Positions 41,695 to 51,200 of a stretch of 64,000 bases of DNA are shown one piece after another (within the stretch, counting starts at the first letter, position 1; every line of letters begins with the position of its first letter). The translations under genes were made by a program, and so were the position numbers. The notes beneath the pieces were generated by a model that had not been told where the DNA came from, ran no database searches, and worked only from the letters and a program-made list of their open reading frames with translations. Source of the DNA: Cognatishimia sp. WU-CL00825 (lineage in GTDB: Bacteria; Pseudomonadota; Alphaproteobacteria; Rhodobacterales; Rhodobacteraceae); assembly GCF_040364665.1 (NCBI RefSeq), contig NZ_BAABWX010000001.1, forward strand, positions 310,001 through 374,000. The letters run 5' to 3'.

Positions 41695-44562
41695 ATGTTG
41701 TGCTGGATTCGCGGGTTATGTGTCTTGGCTGTTTGGTTTTGCGGGGCCGTTTCTACTCATGCAGAAACGCGCAAGATCTATGTCTTTGGTAACAGTTTGA
41801 TCCATCATGCCTCCGACACTGAAGCCACAGCAGTACCGCACTGGCTCGCCTATTTTGCCAAAGAGGGTGGTCGCGACTTCGAGTTAGACGGTCAATTTGG
41901 GTTTTTGCAAAATTTTGCAAATGACCTGCCGCCAGATCCGCAGTGGGGGTTTAAATCTGTCAAGAGCGCTTGGACACGTAAGTACCGGACATTTGACCAA
42001 GTTGGTTATGACACAATTATGTTTAACCCAGCCAATTTTGTGCAGTACCAGCCCGCCGACCATCCTTATGATGGCGACAATGCAGATCGGCTGTCCCCAG
42101 TCACTGCAGCGGAAAAATTGATGCAAACCGTGGCGGATGGCAAACGCTTTGTTATTTACGAGGGTTGGTCGGATTTGGCCCTGATTACCAGCCGATTTCC
42201 GCCTCGCGCTCGACATCTGCGAACCTATCACGCCTACAACAAAGATGAATACCACGATTGGTACGTTGACTTTGCCGAAAAACTGGCAAAACGATCAGGC
42301 GCAACAGACGTCGTGTTGTTGCCAGTTGCAAAAATATTGGCGCGCGCATTCAGTGAGACTGAAATGCGCAATATGAAAGCCACGGATCTTTATCTTGACG
42401 ATGCGCCACATGGCACGCCAACTTTGTATTTCCTTGCCGGCGCAATTTCTTACGCGGGCTTGTTTGGTGAATTGCCACAAGTTGGCAATCCGCCGCCTGA
42501 TGTACATCCAATTGCAATCAAATATTTCGCGGATTTTGTGGCTTTAATTCAGCAAGAACTGGCATTTGATGTGTCTGACGCCACGTCGCGGGAGGTGGAA
42601 GATAAGCAATCGACCGCTTCCGTCAAAACCATACCAGCTACCAGGCCAGGAACGGTTTTAGAGGAAGGTGTAACGCCAGCCCTGGCAATTGGATTGGATG
42701 GCATTTCGGATTGGTCCACGCAGTTACCTTTTGTGAATTTGATGAAGTCTTCGCGCCAGTGGACAGGACATTTGCACGGACAATGGGGCGGATGGGGGCA
42801 TGACGAGTTGCAAGCTGGCGGGTATTTGGACGCACATGGGTGGCCCAAAACGATCCCAGCGGAGTTGGACAAGATAGAAGCGATCTTGCTGACTGATTTT
42901 CCTGAGGCTGTCACGCAACTGGATGCAAAATATCGCCTGACATATGAGGGTGAAGGGCAAGTAGAACTGAGTGGTGATGCCCGGCCTATTCGGTACGATG
43001 AAAATGAAATCTGGTTTCGTTTTCAGCCCGGTGAGGGATCGATCGCTATAGCAGTACGAGACAGCGATCCAGCGGGAACCGGAGATTACATTCGTAACAT
43101 CGCTGTTGTACGCGAGGATCAGGTTACCTTGTTTGAAGCGGGGGTTGTTTTTAACCCCGACTGGATTGCACGCATAAACGACGTGCGCATTGTGCGGTTT
43201 ATGGACTGGATGTTTACTAATGGGTCACCGATCCAGTCTTGGGATGCACGTCCTCAGGTCGACGATTATAGTTACGCTTGGCGTGGTGCACCCCTCGAGC
43301 ACATGTTGGCGTTGGCCAATCAGATCGGCGCGGACCCATGGTTTAATATGCCACATTTGGCAGATGATGCTTATGTTCGGGCCTTTGCTGAACAGGTGAA
43401 AGAGGGATTGCGCCCAGGATTGGTTGCGCATGCTGAATATTCAAATGAAATGTGGAATTTTTTGTTTCCTCAAACTCACTGGGCGGTACAGCAGGCAAAA
43501 GAACGATGGGGCAGCGCAGTTGATGATGGGGCGTGGATACAATTTGCTGGAATGCGAGCTGCTGAAGTTTTGGCCATTTGGCATTCTGTCTTTGGCGAAG
43601 AAGCCGACGCGCGCCTGAAGCGGGTTGTTGCGACCCATACCGATTGGCCAGGCCTTGAGCATGGGCTTTTGCAAGCGCCATTGGCGGTGGAGGAAGGAAT
43701 GGCCCCCCCAGTGACCCAATTTGATGCTTATGCCGTCACAGGATACTTTGGACATGAAATGGGTACTGATGACGTTGCTCCGCGGATATTGAAATGGATC
43801 AAAAAGGGGCAGAACAATGGGCGAGGCTATGAATTGGCTGTGCAAAACTCGATAGCGCTGCTGCGTCGCGGATCGCTACGAGAATTGCTGAGCGAAGCGT
43901 GGCCCCATCAGGCTGAGGTTGCACAGAAGTATGATTTAGAGTTGTTGATGTATGAGGGTGGTACCCATGTGGTTGGCGTTGAAGACTGGCCTGCCGACGA
44001 AGAGTTAACGGCGTTTTTTAACCACTTGAATTACACACCAGAGATGGCAGAGTTGTATCAAGAGTTATTGTCCGCTTGGACGGCACTGGGTGGCACAACG
44101 TTTAACGCCTTTGTTGATGTGGCCAAGCCAAGCCAGTGGGGCAGTTGGGGGGCGTTGCGGCATCTTCAAGACAAGAACCCGCGCCATGATGCACTGATGG
44201 CCTACAATGCGCGCGGGGCCACGTGGCAAGATGCGCGTCTGCCTAGCGATTTCGCGCATGGCGTTTTAACACGCGGCACAGAAGGTGCGGACAAGTTGAT
44301 GGGCACGCAATATGCCGACATTTTACTGGGTAATGAAGGCGACGACGAATTGCTGGCGCTTGGCGGGGATGATCATCTGCACGGCGGTGATGGTCTGGAT
44401 CACGCGATTTTGCCTGGACTTGTTGAAGAATATGCGTTTTTTCGAGAAGGCAATCGGCTGCGGGCACAGTCCGTTCACGGTAATATTCGCTTGTATGGCG
44501 TAGAAACAATATCGTTTTCTACGGTTCCAGGCTTTGTTCTAGCTGTCTCAGATTTCTTCTGA
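41695..44562 (+). CDS. Large secreted SGNH/glycosidase-like RTX protein
   Basis: Exported protein of 955 aa. A signal peptide is present (MLCWIRGLCVLAVWFCGA, cleavage near STHAE). The N-terminal part has an SGNH-like opening, YVFGNSLIHHAS. A central region from about residue 490 to 840 resembles a TIM-barrel glycosidase-like domain, with WMFTNGSPIQSWDARP and HAEYSNEMWNFLFPQ, the latter with a candidate catalytic NE pair. Residues about 858-905 are RTX calcium repeats (GADKLMGTQYADILLGNEGD). It starts at the ATG with AAGGAGTG. It borders the glycan locus, so it may act on that polymer. Its last bases overlap the convergent GT4 gene by 15. Confidence 0.75.
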   Translation: MLCWIRGLCVLAVWFCGAVSTHAETRKIYVFGNSLIHHASDTEATAVPHWLAYFAKEGGRDFELDGQFGFLQNFANDLPPDPQWGFKSVKSAWTRKYRTFDQVGYDTIMFNPANFVQYQPADHPYDGDNADRLSPVTAAEKLMQTVADGKRFVIYEGWSDLALITSRFPPRARHLRTYHAYNKDEYHDWYVDFAEKLAKRSGATDVVLLPVAKILARAFSETEMRNMKATDLYLDDAPHGTPTLYFLAGAISYAGLFGELPQVGNPPPDVHPIAIKYFADFVALIQQELAFDVSDATSREVEDKQSTASVKTIPATRPGTVLEEGVTPALAIGLDGISDWSTQLPFVNLMKSSRQWTGHLHGQWGGWGHDELQAGGYLDAHGWPKTIPAELDKIEAILLTDFPEAVTQLDAKYRLTYEGEGQVELSGDARPIRYDENEIWFRFQPGEGSIAIAVRDSDPAGTGDYIRNIAVVREDQVTLFEAGVVFNPDWIARINDVRIVRFMDWMFTNGSPIQSWDARPQVDDYSYAWRGAPLEHMLALANQIGADPWFNMPHLADDAYVRAFAEQVKEGLRPGLVAHAEYSNEMWNFLFPQTHWAVQQAKERWGSAVDDGAWIQFAGMRAAEVLAIWHSVFGEEADARLKRVVATHTDWPGLEHGLLQAPLAVEEGMAPPVTQFDAYAVTGYFGHEMGTDDVAPRILKWIKKGQNNGRGYELAVQNSIALLRRGSLRELLSEAWPHQAEVAQKYDLELLMYEGGTHVVGVEDWPADEELTAFFNHLNYTPEMAELYQELLSAWTALGGTTFNAFVDVAKPSQWGSWGALRHLQDKNPRHDALMAYNARGATWQDARLPSDFAHGVLTRGTEGADKLMGTQYADILLGNEGDDELLALGGDDHLHGGDGLDHAILPGLVEEYAFFREGNRLRAQSVHGNIRLYGVETISFSTVPGFVLAVSDFF

Positions 44563-45768
44563 AACGCGCAGATCTAAGGCCTCGCGCGCAATAAGTTCTG
44601 CGCCTTTTTCACAGTTGAAACGTTCAATAATACGCGTGCGCCCGGCTTGGCCCAGCCGCTGAGCATCTTTCGGATTGCGGGCTAACAGCATGATGGCATT
44701 GGCCAATGCGTCTGGTGACTTTGGTTCTACCAGCAGACCATCGATTCCGTCACGAATAAGCTCTGGAACACCCCCGGCATTTGTACCAATTGTGGGGACT
44801 TCGCAAGACATGGCTTCCATATAGGCAACCCCCAGCGGTTCATGCCAGCTGGCCAGAGTAAAGACGTGTGCCGAAAGCAAATATCGGCGCACTTCTTCAG
44901 CGCTAATAGCCCCCAGCAAGGCAACGTGATCTTGCAGATCTAATTCCGTTATTCGGTTTTCCAGCTCCTTGCGATACCCGCTGCCACCGTCATCATCCTC
45001 TCCTGCGATGTCCAACCTGACGTCGATGCCTTTGTCCCGCAGCAAACGGATTGCGGCCATCAGGTCTTGGTGACCTTTGACGATATTTAGGCGACCACAG
45101 GCAAAGATGCGCAGCTGTTGAGGAGATTGGTGGGGGTGATAAGGCACATCGCGTATCAACGCATTGACATCAACGCCCATGGGTTGGACAAAGATTTTTT
45201 CCGGCTGATCTTCGCCCAAAAGTTCAGGCAACTCTTTGCGCAGTTTTTCCGTGATTACAGTTGCGAATTTAGCGTGACGCCATTTCAGGCGCTGACCTGG
45301 ACCATAGTCTGACAAGGGCCCGTGTAAGGTTAAGCTGTAGGTCGGCCCCCCCAATTGTTGGGCCAAAAGCGCAACCAGTGCGGATCGGGCGCAAGAATGC
45401 GCATGCACATGTTGAATACCCCGTGCGGCACAGCTTTCTTTCAGTTTTTGGGCAGCAGCAGAGGCGATTGCCAAATCTTTGGCCAAAACCCGGCCCTCGC
45501 GCAGAACATCTTTGGCCCAAAGTGCAGGTGATACGCCAAGGGTTGCCTTGGCAGCCCGTCTTGGGTCCATATTGCCCAAATATTCGGTGCGCTTCATGGC
45601 CTCATCGGACCAGACATGGGAAATTAAGCCAGGCGGTGGGGGCCGTGTGCTAAAAAGAGCGACATTGATGCCCATACGCTCCAGCGCGAGAATTTCGCGC
45701 CAAAAGAAAATATGGGTCTGGCCCGGGAACTGAGGTATCAGGTATCCAAGTGTTGGCGAATTAGACAA
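44548..45768 (-). CDS. GT4-family glycosyltransferase
   Basis: Glycosyltransferase of 406 aa, GT-B fold. The N-terminal acceptor domain starts LGYLIPQFPGQTHIFFWREI, a pattern of exopolysaccharide transferases such as WcaL/AmsK types. The C-terminal donor domain includes FACGRLNIVKGHQDLMAAI, LLGAISAEEVRRYLLSAHVF and the EX7E-type region SWHEPLGVAYMEAMSCEVPTI. The only reasonable start is a TTG at 45766-45768. It is divergent from the GT2 gene that leads the plus-strand glycan operon, with 126 bases between them. Confidence 0.85.
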   Translation of the reverse strand: MSNSPTLGYLIPQFPGQTHIFFWREILALERMGINVALFSTRPPPPGLISHVWSDEAMKRTEYLGNMDPRRAAKATLGVSPALWAKDVLREGRVLAKDLAIASAAAQKLKESCAARGIQHVHAHSCARSALVALLAQQLGGPTYSLTLHGPLSDYGPGQRLKWRHAKFATVITEKLRKELPELLGEDQPEKIFVQPMGVDVNALIRDVPYHPHQSPQQLRIFACGRLNIVKGHQDLMAAIRLLRDKGIDVRLDIAGEDDDGGSGYRKELENRITELDLQDHVALLGAISAEEVRRYLLSAHVFTLASWHEPLGVAYMEAMSCEVPTIGTNAGGVPELIRDGIDGLLVEPKSPDALANAIMLLARNPKDAQRLGQAGRTRIIERFNCEKGAELIAREALDLRVSEEI

Positions 45769-45894
45769 GAAAGCGCTCGATCTGCTGTCAAAAGTGTTTT
45801 GTGGTTTGTTATTATTAGCGGGCTAGCACATTTGGCAGCATATTCCGAGTATAAACAAGCCAGTACGATGCTGGAATAAAACAGAGCATAGAAA

Positions 45895-46725
45895 ATGGTG
45901 AAAACAAGTATCATCATACCAGCAAGCAATGAAGCGGCGTGGATCAGTCATTGTCTAGAGGCCGTATTGGCCTCGGTACGATTTGAAGGTGCCCAAATCA
46001 TTGTTGTGGCCAACGGGTGTCAGGACAAAACCGCTGATGTGGCAAAGCGTTATAGCGTTTTGGCGCGCGAAAAAGGTTGGTCCCTCGATGTGATCGAGCT
46101 GGAGATTGGCGACAAATTGCACGCACTAAACGTCGGAGATCGGGCCGCTGATGGTGACATTTTGGTCTATCTGGATGCAGATGTTCGGGTCAGCTCACGC
46201 ATATTGGGCCAGATCGAACGTGTGCTTGATCGCGACGCAGCAGCTTGGGCAAGCGGCAAATTGCAAATGGCTGCCGCAAGCCGAGTCAGCAAAGCCTACG
46301 CGCGATTTTGGGGCAAAGTGCCCTTTATGGCAAAAAGCGTACCTGGTGCAGGGCTTTTTGCAGTCAATCGTCAGGGGCGTGCCCGCTGGGCCAATTTTCC
46401 CGACATAATTTCAGATGATATGTTTGTGCGACTGAATTTTTCCCCGCGCGAACGTCTGGCGGTTTCCGGTACATATATCTGGCCTGTGGCCGAAGGGTGG
46501 GCAAATCTCGTGAAAGTACGCCGTAGGCAAAACAAGGGGGTCGCACAATTGGCAGAGCTGTATCCCGATTTGATGCGCAATGAAGACAAGGGTGAAGTCG
46601 GTAGGGGGCTAACCCTATCGCTGGCGTTCAGCGATCCAATTGGGTTTTTGGTTTATTCGATTGTGGCTTTACGGGTTCGGCTAACAAAAGAGCAAGCCAA
46701 TTCCGAGTGGAGTCGTGGACGATGA
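45895..46725 (+). CDS. GT2-family glycosyltransferase
   Basis: Glycosyltransferase of 276 aa, GT-A fold. Opening strand is TSIIIPASNEAAWISHCLEA, and the nucleotide-sugar/metal motif is ILVYLDADVRVS. An acceptor block follows (PGAGLFAVNRQGRARWANFPD, DDMFVRLNFSP). Near the C-terminus there is one hydrophobic segment (LAFSDPIGFLVYSIVALRV) that may tether it to the membrane. Its stop overlaps the start of the flippase gene (ATGA), so the two are coupled. Confidence 0.85.
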   Translation: MVKTSIIIPASNEAAWISHCLEAVLASVRFEGAQIIVVANGCQDKTADVAKRYSVLAREKGWSLDVIELEIGDKLHALNVGDRAADGDILVYLDADVRVSSRILGQIERVLDRDAAAWASGKLQMAAASRVSKAYARFWGKVPFMAKSVPGAGLFAVNRQGRARWANFPDIISDDMFVRLNFSPRERLAVSGTYIWPVAEGWANLVKVRRRQNKGVAQLAELYPDLMRNEDKGEVGRGLTLSLAFSDPIGFLVYSIVALRVRLTKEQANSEWSRGR

Positions 46726-48116
46726 GCAGCCCAGGCGAGGCTCAGAGCGAAGGGCGGTTGCGCCGTTTGATGAGTGGCCAAGGACTGGCTGCCAAAGCGA
46801 TGCGCGGTTCAGCGTTAACGATTGTCGGCTTTGGTGGTTCGCAGGTTTTGCGACTGGCCTCAAACCTGATACTAACACGTCTGCTGTTCCCAGAGGCCTT
46901 TGGCATGATGGCGCTGGTCTATGTGTTTATGCAGGGGCTGAACAATTTTTCTGATGTCGGCGTGACGCCCGCGATCATGCAAAGCAAACGCGGGGATGAC
47001 CCGAACTTTCTGAATACCGCTTGGACAATTCAAGTCACACGTGGCTTTCTTTTGTGGCTGGTCAGCTGCGTCATTGCCTGGCCCGCTGCGCAGTTTTTTG
47101 ATGCACCTGAACTTTCTCAAATCATGCCGGTCATTGGCCTGACATTGATAATATCAGGCTTCAATCCAACACGCCTTGATACGGCTAACCGACATTTGAA
47201 ATTTGGTCGCCTGACAGTCATTGATCTGTGCTCTCAGGTGATAAGTTTGATTATTGCGGTCGTGGCAGCCTGGATCTTGGGAACGGTGTGGGCACTGGTT
47301 ATTAGTGGTGTGCTTGCAGCGCTTATCCAGTTGATTTTGTTGACTGTGTACCTCCCGGGAAAGCGAAATCGCTTTCAGTGGGAAAAACCCGCAGCCCGTG
47401 AATTGATCAACTTTGGTAAATGGATATTTCTCAGTACCGTCGTAGGTTTCTTTCTCAGTCAGGGTGATAAGATCATCTTGGGAAAATTCTTGTCTTTGGA
47501 AATTTTAGGGATCTACAATATCGGCTTTTTTCTGGCTAGCTTTCCGTTGCTTTTAGGTGGGACCGTGACGCGCAGAATTTTGATTCCAATTTATCGTGAA
47601 AGGCCACCGAACGCGTCGATCCAGAACTTCAAAAACTTGCAAAAAATGCGGTTTTTGCTGTCAGCAGCATTATTGAGTGCTTTGGCTGTGCTTGCCATTT
47701 CTGGGAGTTGGCTGATCGAAACACTCTATGATCCGCGTTATGTTTTGGCCGGCGGGATCTTGGTTTTGATCGCCAGTGCGCAACTGCCACAATTGATTGT
47801 TTTATCATATGATCAGGCCGCTTTGGCAGCAGGGGATTCCAAACGGTTTTTTGTGCTAGCATTAGCGCGAACAGTTTTGATGATCTTGGGTCTTATGCTT
47901 GGGGTTACGTACTTTGGATTATTCGGGGCCCTGATTGGTCAGGGACTTGCGATGGTTTTGGTCTATCCGGTTGTCGTTTGGTTGGCCCGCCACCAAGGCA
48001 CTTGGGACCCTGTCCATGATGGCGTTATAGCTTTGGTTGGCGGGGCGTTTATGCTTTTGGCAGTCTATTTGAACTGGCCCGCTATAACCGCCCTTATCGC
48101 CTTGAATTCGCCCTGA
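46722..48116 (+). CDS. Wzx-like polysaccharide flippase
   Basis: Membrane protein of 464 aa of the MOP/polysaccharide-transporter superfamily (WzxC-like). About 14 hydrophobic segments are visible, with the family start SALTIVGFGGSQVLRLASNLIL, LTRLLFPEAFGMMALVYVF and GKWIFLSTVVGFFLSQGDK. It would flip an undecaprenyl-linked oligosaccharide across the inner membrane. It overlaps the GT2 gene by ATGA and is followed 99 bases later by the PKS gene on the same strand. Confidence 0.9.
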   Translation: MSSPGEAQSEGRLRRLMSGQGLAAKAMRGSALTIVGFGGSQVLRLASNLILTRLLFPEAFGMMALVYVFMQGLNNFSDVGVTPAIMQSKRGDDPNFLNTAWTIQVTRGFLLWLVSCVIAWPAAQFFDAPELSQIMPVIGLTLIISGFNPTRLDTANRHLKFGRLTVIDLCSQVISLIIAVVAAWILGTVWALVISGVLAALIQLILLTVYLPGKRNRFQWEKPAARELINFGKWIFLSTVVGFFLSQGDKIILGKFLSLEILGIYNIGFFLASFPLLLGGTVTRRILIPIYRERPPNASIQNFKNLQKMRFLLSAALLSALAVLAISGSWLIETLYDPRYVLAGGILVLIASAQLPQLIVLSYDQAALAAGDSKRFFVLALARTVLMILGLMLGVTYFGLFGALIGQGLAMVLVYPVVVWLARHQGTWDPVHDGVIALVGGAFMLLAVYLNWPAITALIALNSP

Positions 48117-48215
48117 TCCGACCAATTTACCGCTAGGTTTGGTTGATAGTTTGTTTTGTAAGAAGGCGGGTCAGTCAGGCCACGTCTGTTAGAGATTATG
48201 TAATCGAGCGGAATT

Positions 48216-51200
48216 ATGGTGTTGAAAACTGCAGCAGATCACTGGACTGAAAACGACATTGCAATTGTTGGCATGGCCGCACATCTGCCTGGCTCTGATA
48301 CATTGGATGCTTATTGGGCCAATCTGCGCGACGGTGTTGAGTCTATCACCCAACTGACAAAAGAAGAACTGCTAGAAGCAGGTGAACCTTTGTCAAAAAT
48401 CAACAACAAAAACTATGTGCCGTCAGCTGCGGTGCTCGATGATTTTGAGAAATTCGATGCAGAGTTTTTCGGACTGAGCCCTAAAGAAGCCGCAATCATG
48501 GATCCTCAACATCGCCAGTTTCTAGAGGTCAGTTGGGAAGCGCTGGAAACAGCGGGGCATATGCCGGAGAATTTTGAGGGGCCCATTGGGGTTTTTGCCG
48601 GTTGCGGCATGGGGAGTTATTTCTATTTCAATATTTGCTCAAATCGCGAGCTTGTAGACAGCACCGGAATGTTTTTGTTGCGCCATACTGGCAATGACAA
48701 AGATTTTCTCTCTACGCGCTTAAGCCATTTTCTTGACCTGAAAGGTCCTAGTCTAAATTTGCAGACGGCCTGCTCAACCTCCTTGGTTGCGGCCCACTAT
48801 GCATGCCAATCTTTGTTAAATGGCGAATGTGATATGGCACTGGCGGGTGGGGTGACAATCGAACTGCCACACAAACGTGGGTATATTTTTGAGGACGGCG
48901 AAATTCTTTCTCCTGACGGACATTGCCATGCGTTTGACCATCGTGCGCAAGGCACAGTTTTTGGTAGCGGTGCCGGGGTCGTTGTGCTGCGCCGCCTTTC
49001 AGATGCGCTAGCAGACGGAGATCACATTTGGGGTGTCATCCGTGGCTCTGCTGTCAATAACGATGGATCCGCAAAGGCAGGCTATCTTGCACCATCAGTT
49101 GATGGCCAGGCAGCTGCCATAGCTGACGCGCAGGCCATCGCAGACATTTCCGCGGATACAATCGATTATGTTGAGTGTCATGGCACTGGCACCTATTTGG
49201 GTGACCCAATTGAAGTTGCAGCGCTGACCGAGGCATTTCGCGAGACCACAGAAGACAGGGCTTTTTGCCGGCTTGGCTCGGTGAAAACCAATATAGGCCA
49301 TTTAGATACAGCTGCTGGTGCTGCAAGCCTGATCAAAACCGCACTTTCATTGCATCATAAGCAGTTGCCGCCAAGCCTAGGCTACGAGAAGCCCAATCCT
49401 GCGATAGATTTTGAACATAGCCCATTCACAGTAAACGATAAACTTTCAGATTGGGTCAGCCACAAAGGACCGCGCCGGGCAGGGGTGAATTCATTGGGTG
49501 TGGGGGGGACTAATGCACATGTGGTGCTGGAAGAAGCCCCGGTTTCAGAGCCATCCGAACAAGCGGATTGGCCGTTTCACATACTGACGATTTCGGGGCG
49601 ATCCAAAAAAGCCGTAGACGCAAACGCAGCGCGTTTGGCCGCGCATCTGCGCGCGCACCCAGAGCAACCTCTGGCCGATATTGCATATACGCTAAAAAAC
49701 GGACGCCGTGCGTTTGAAAACCGCCGCGTGGTGGTCGCAGAAACCCATGAAGAGGCCGCAGCGCTTTTAGAAGCTGAAGACACTAACCGGGTCTTTAACC
49801 ATGTCGCAGATCATGCAAACCCAGAAGTTGTGTTCATGTTCCCAGGAGGAGGGGCACAGTATCTGCGCATGGGCCACGATCTTTATGAGACTGAGCCGGT
49901 GTTTCACGACTGGATGGATCGCGGCTTAGATATCCTTCAAGCGAAGGTTGACTATGATGTGCGTGCTCTCTGGTTGGCAGAAAACCAATCGGAATCTGAA
50001 GCAAACGAACGGTTAAAGCAACCTTCTGTTCAATTGCCCTTGATCATGATTGTCGAATACGCATTGGCTCAATTGTGGATCAGTTGGGGCGTAACCCCAA
50101 CAGCTTTGGTTGGTCATTCAATGGGCGAGAACACAGCCGCCTGCCTAGCGGGTGTGATATCGTTTGAAGATTGCATCGGGCTTGTTTTATTGCGGGGGCA
50201 GCTCTTTGATACAGTGCCAGAAGGTGGCATGCTAAGCGTGCCATTGTCACGTTCGGAAATCACACCTTTTCTTGGTCAGGAGCTTGATGTCGCCGGTGAA
50301 AATGCCAAGGATCTAACAGTTGTATCTGGCCCGCAAGCAGCGCTTGACGCTCTGCAGGCTCGGCTAGCAAAACAAGATATAGAAGTGCATTCTATTCCAA
50401 TTAACATTGCAGCTCACTCGCGCATGTTAGATCCAATTCTGAGGGATTTTGGCGACTATCTGCGCAGCATAGAATTGCAGGCTCCGCAGGTTCCGGTGAT
50501 GTCAAACCAAACGGGGCAAACGCTGACGGCAGAACAAGCCACTGACCCCGAGTACTGGGTGCAACATCTTCGGGGCACCGTGCAGTTTGCAAAATGCATT
50601 GATACGCTGTCCAAGACTGCCGGTCGCGTTTTTCTTGAAGTCGGCCCTGGTAAAGCGCTGAGTTCGCTGGCACGAATGCACAATGCTGTCGGGAACGATA
50701 AATCGTTAAGCAGCCTGCGCCATCCAGATGAAAAAATCGAAGATGACCTATATTTTATGGGTATGCTTGGCCGGCTTTGGGCCTGTGGTGTTGATTTTGA
50801 TTGGACGCAAGTCTGGGGAGATGCGCGACGCAATCGTGTTGTGTTGCCAACCTATGCGTTTCAACGGTCTTCGTATTTCATTGAACCAGGCACAGTACGG
50901 GTCGAAGGCCAGAGCGAGCTGATGCGTCGCGATGATATCGCAGATTGGGGGGCGCGCGTGGCCTGGATACCTCGGTTGGCCGAATGCGAAATCGACGTGG
51001 TTCAGCATCTTGGAGCCGCAGAAAAACGCGGCTGGCTGGTGTTTGATGACCAGTCCGAGGTTGGCAAAAACTTAATAAGGGCTTTGCGACAGGCGGGGCA
51101 TTCAGTGACCACTGTTGTGCCGGGCGATGCCTTTGGAAAAATTGATGAAAACGCCTATGTCTTAGCGCCAGAACGTGGACGTGAAGGATATGATCAACTG

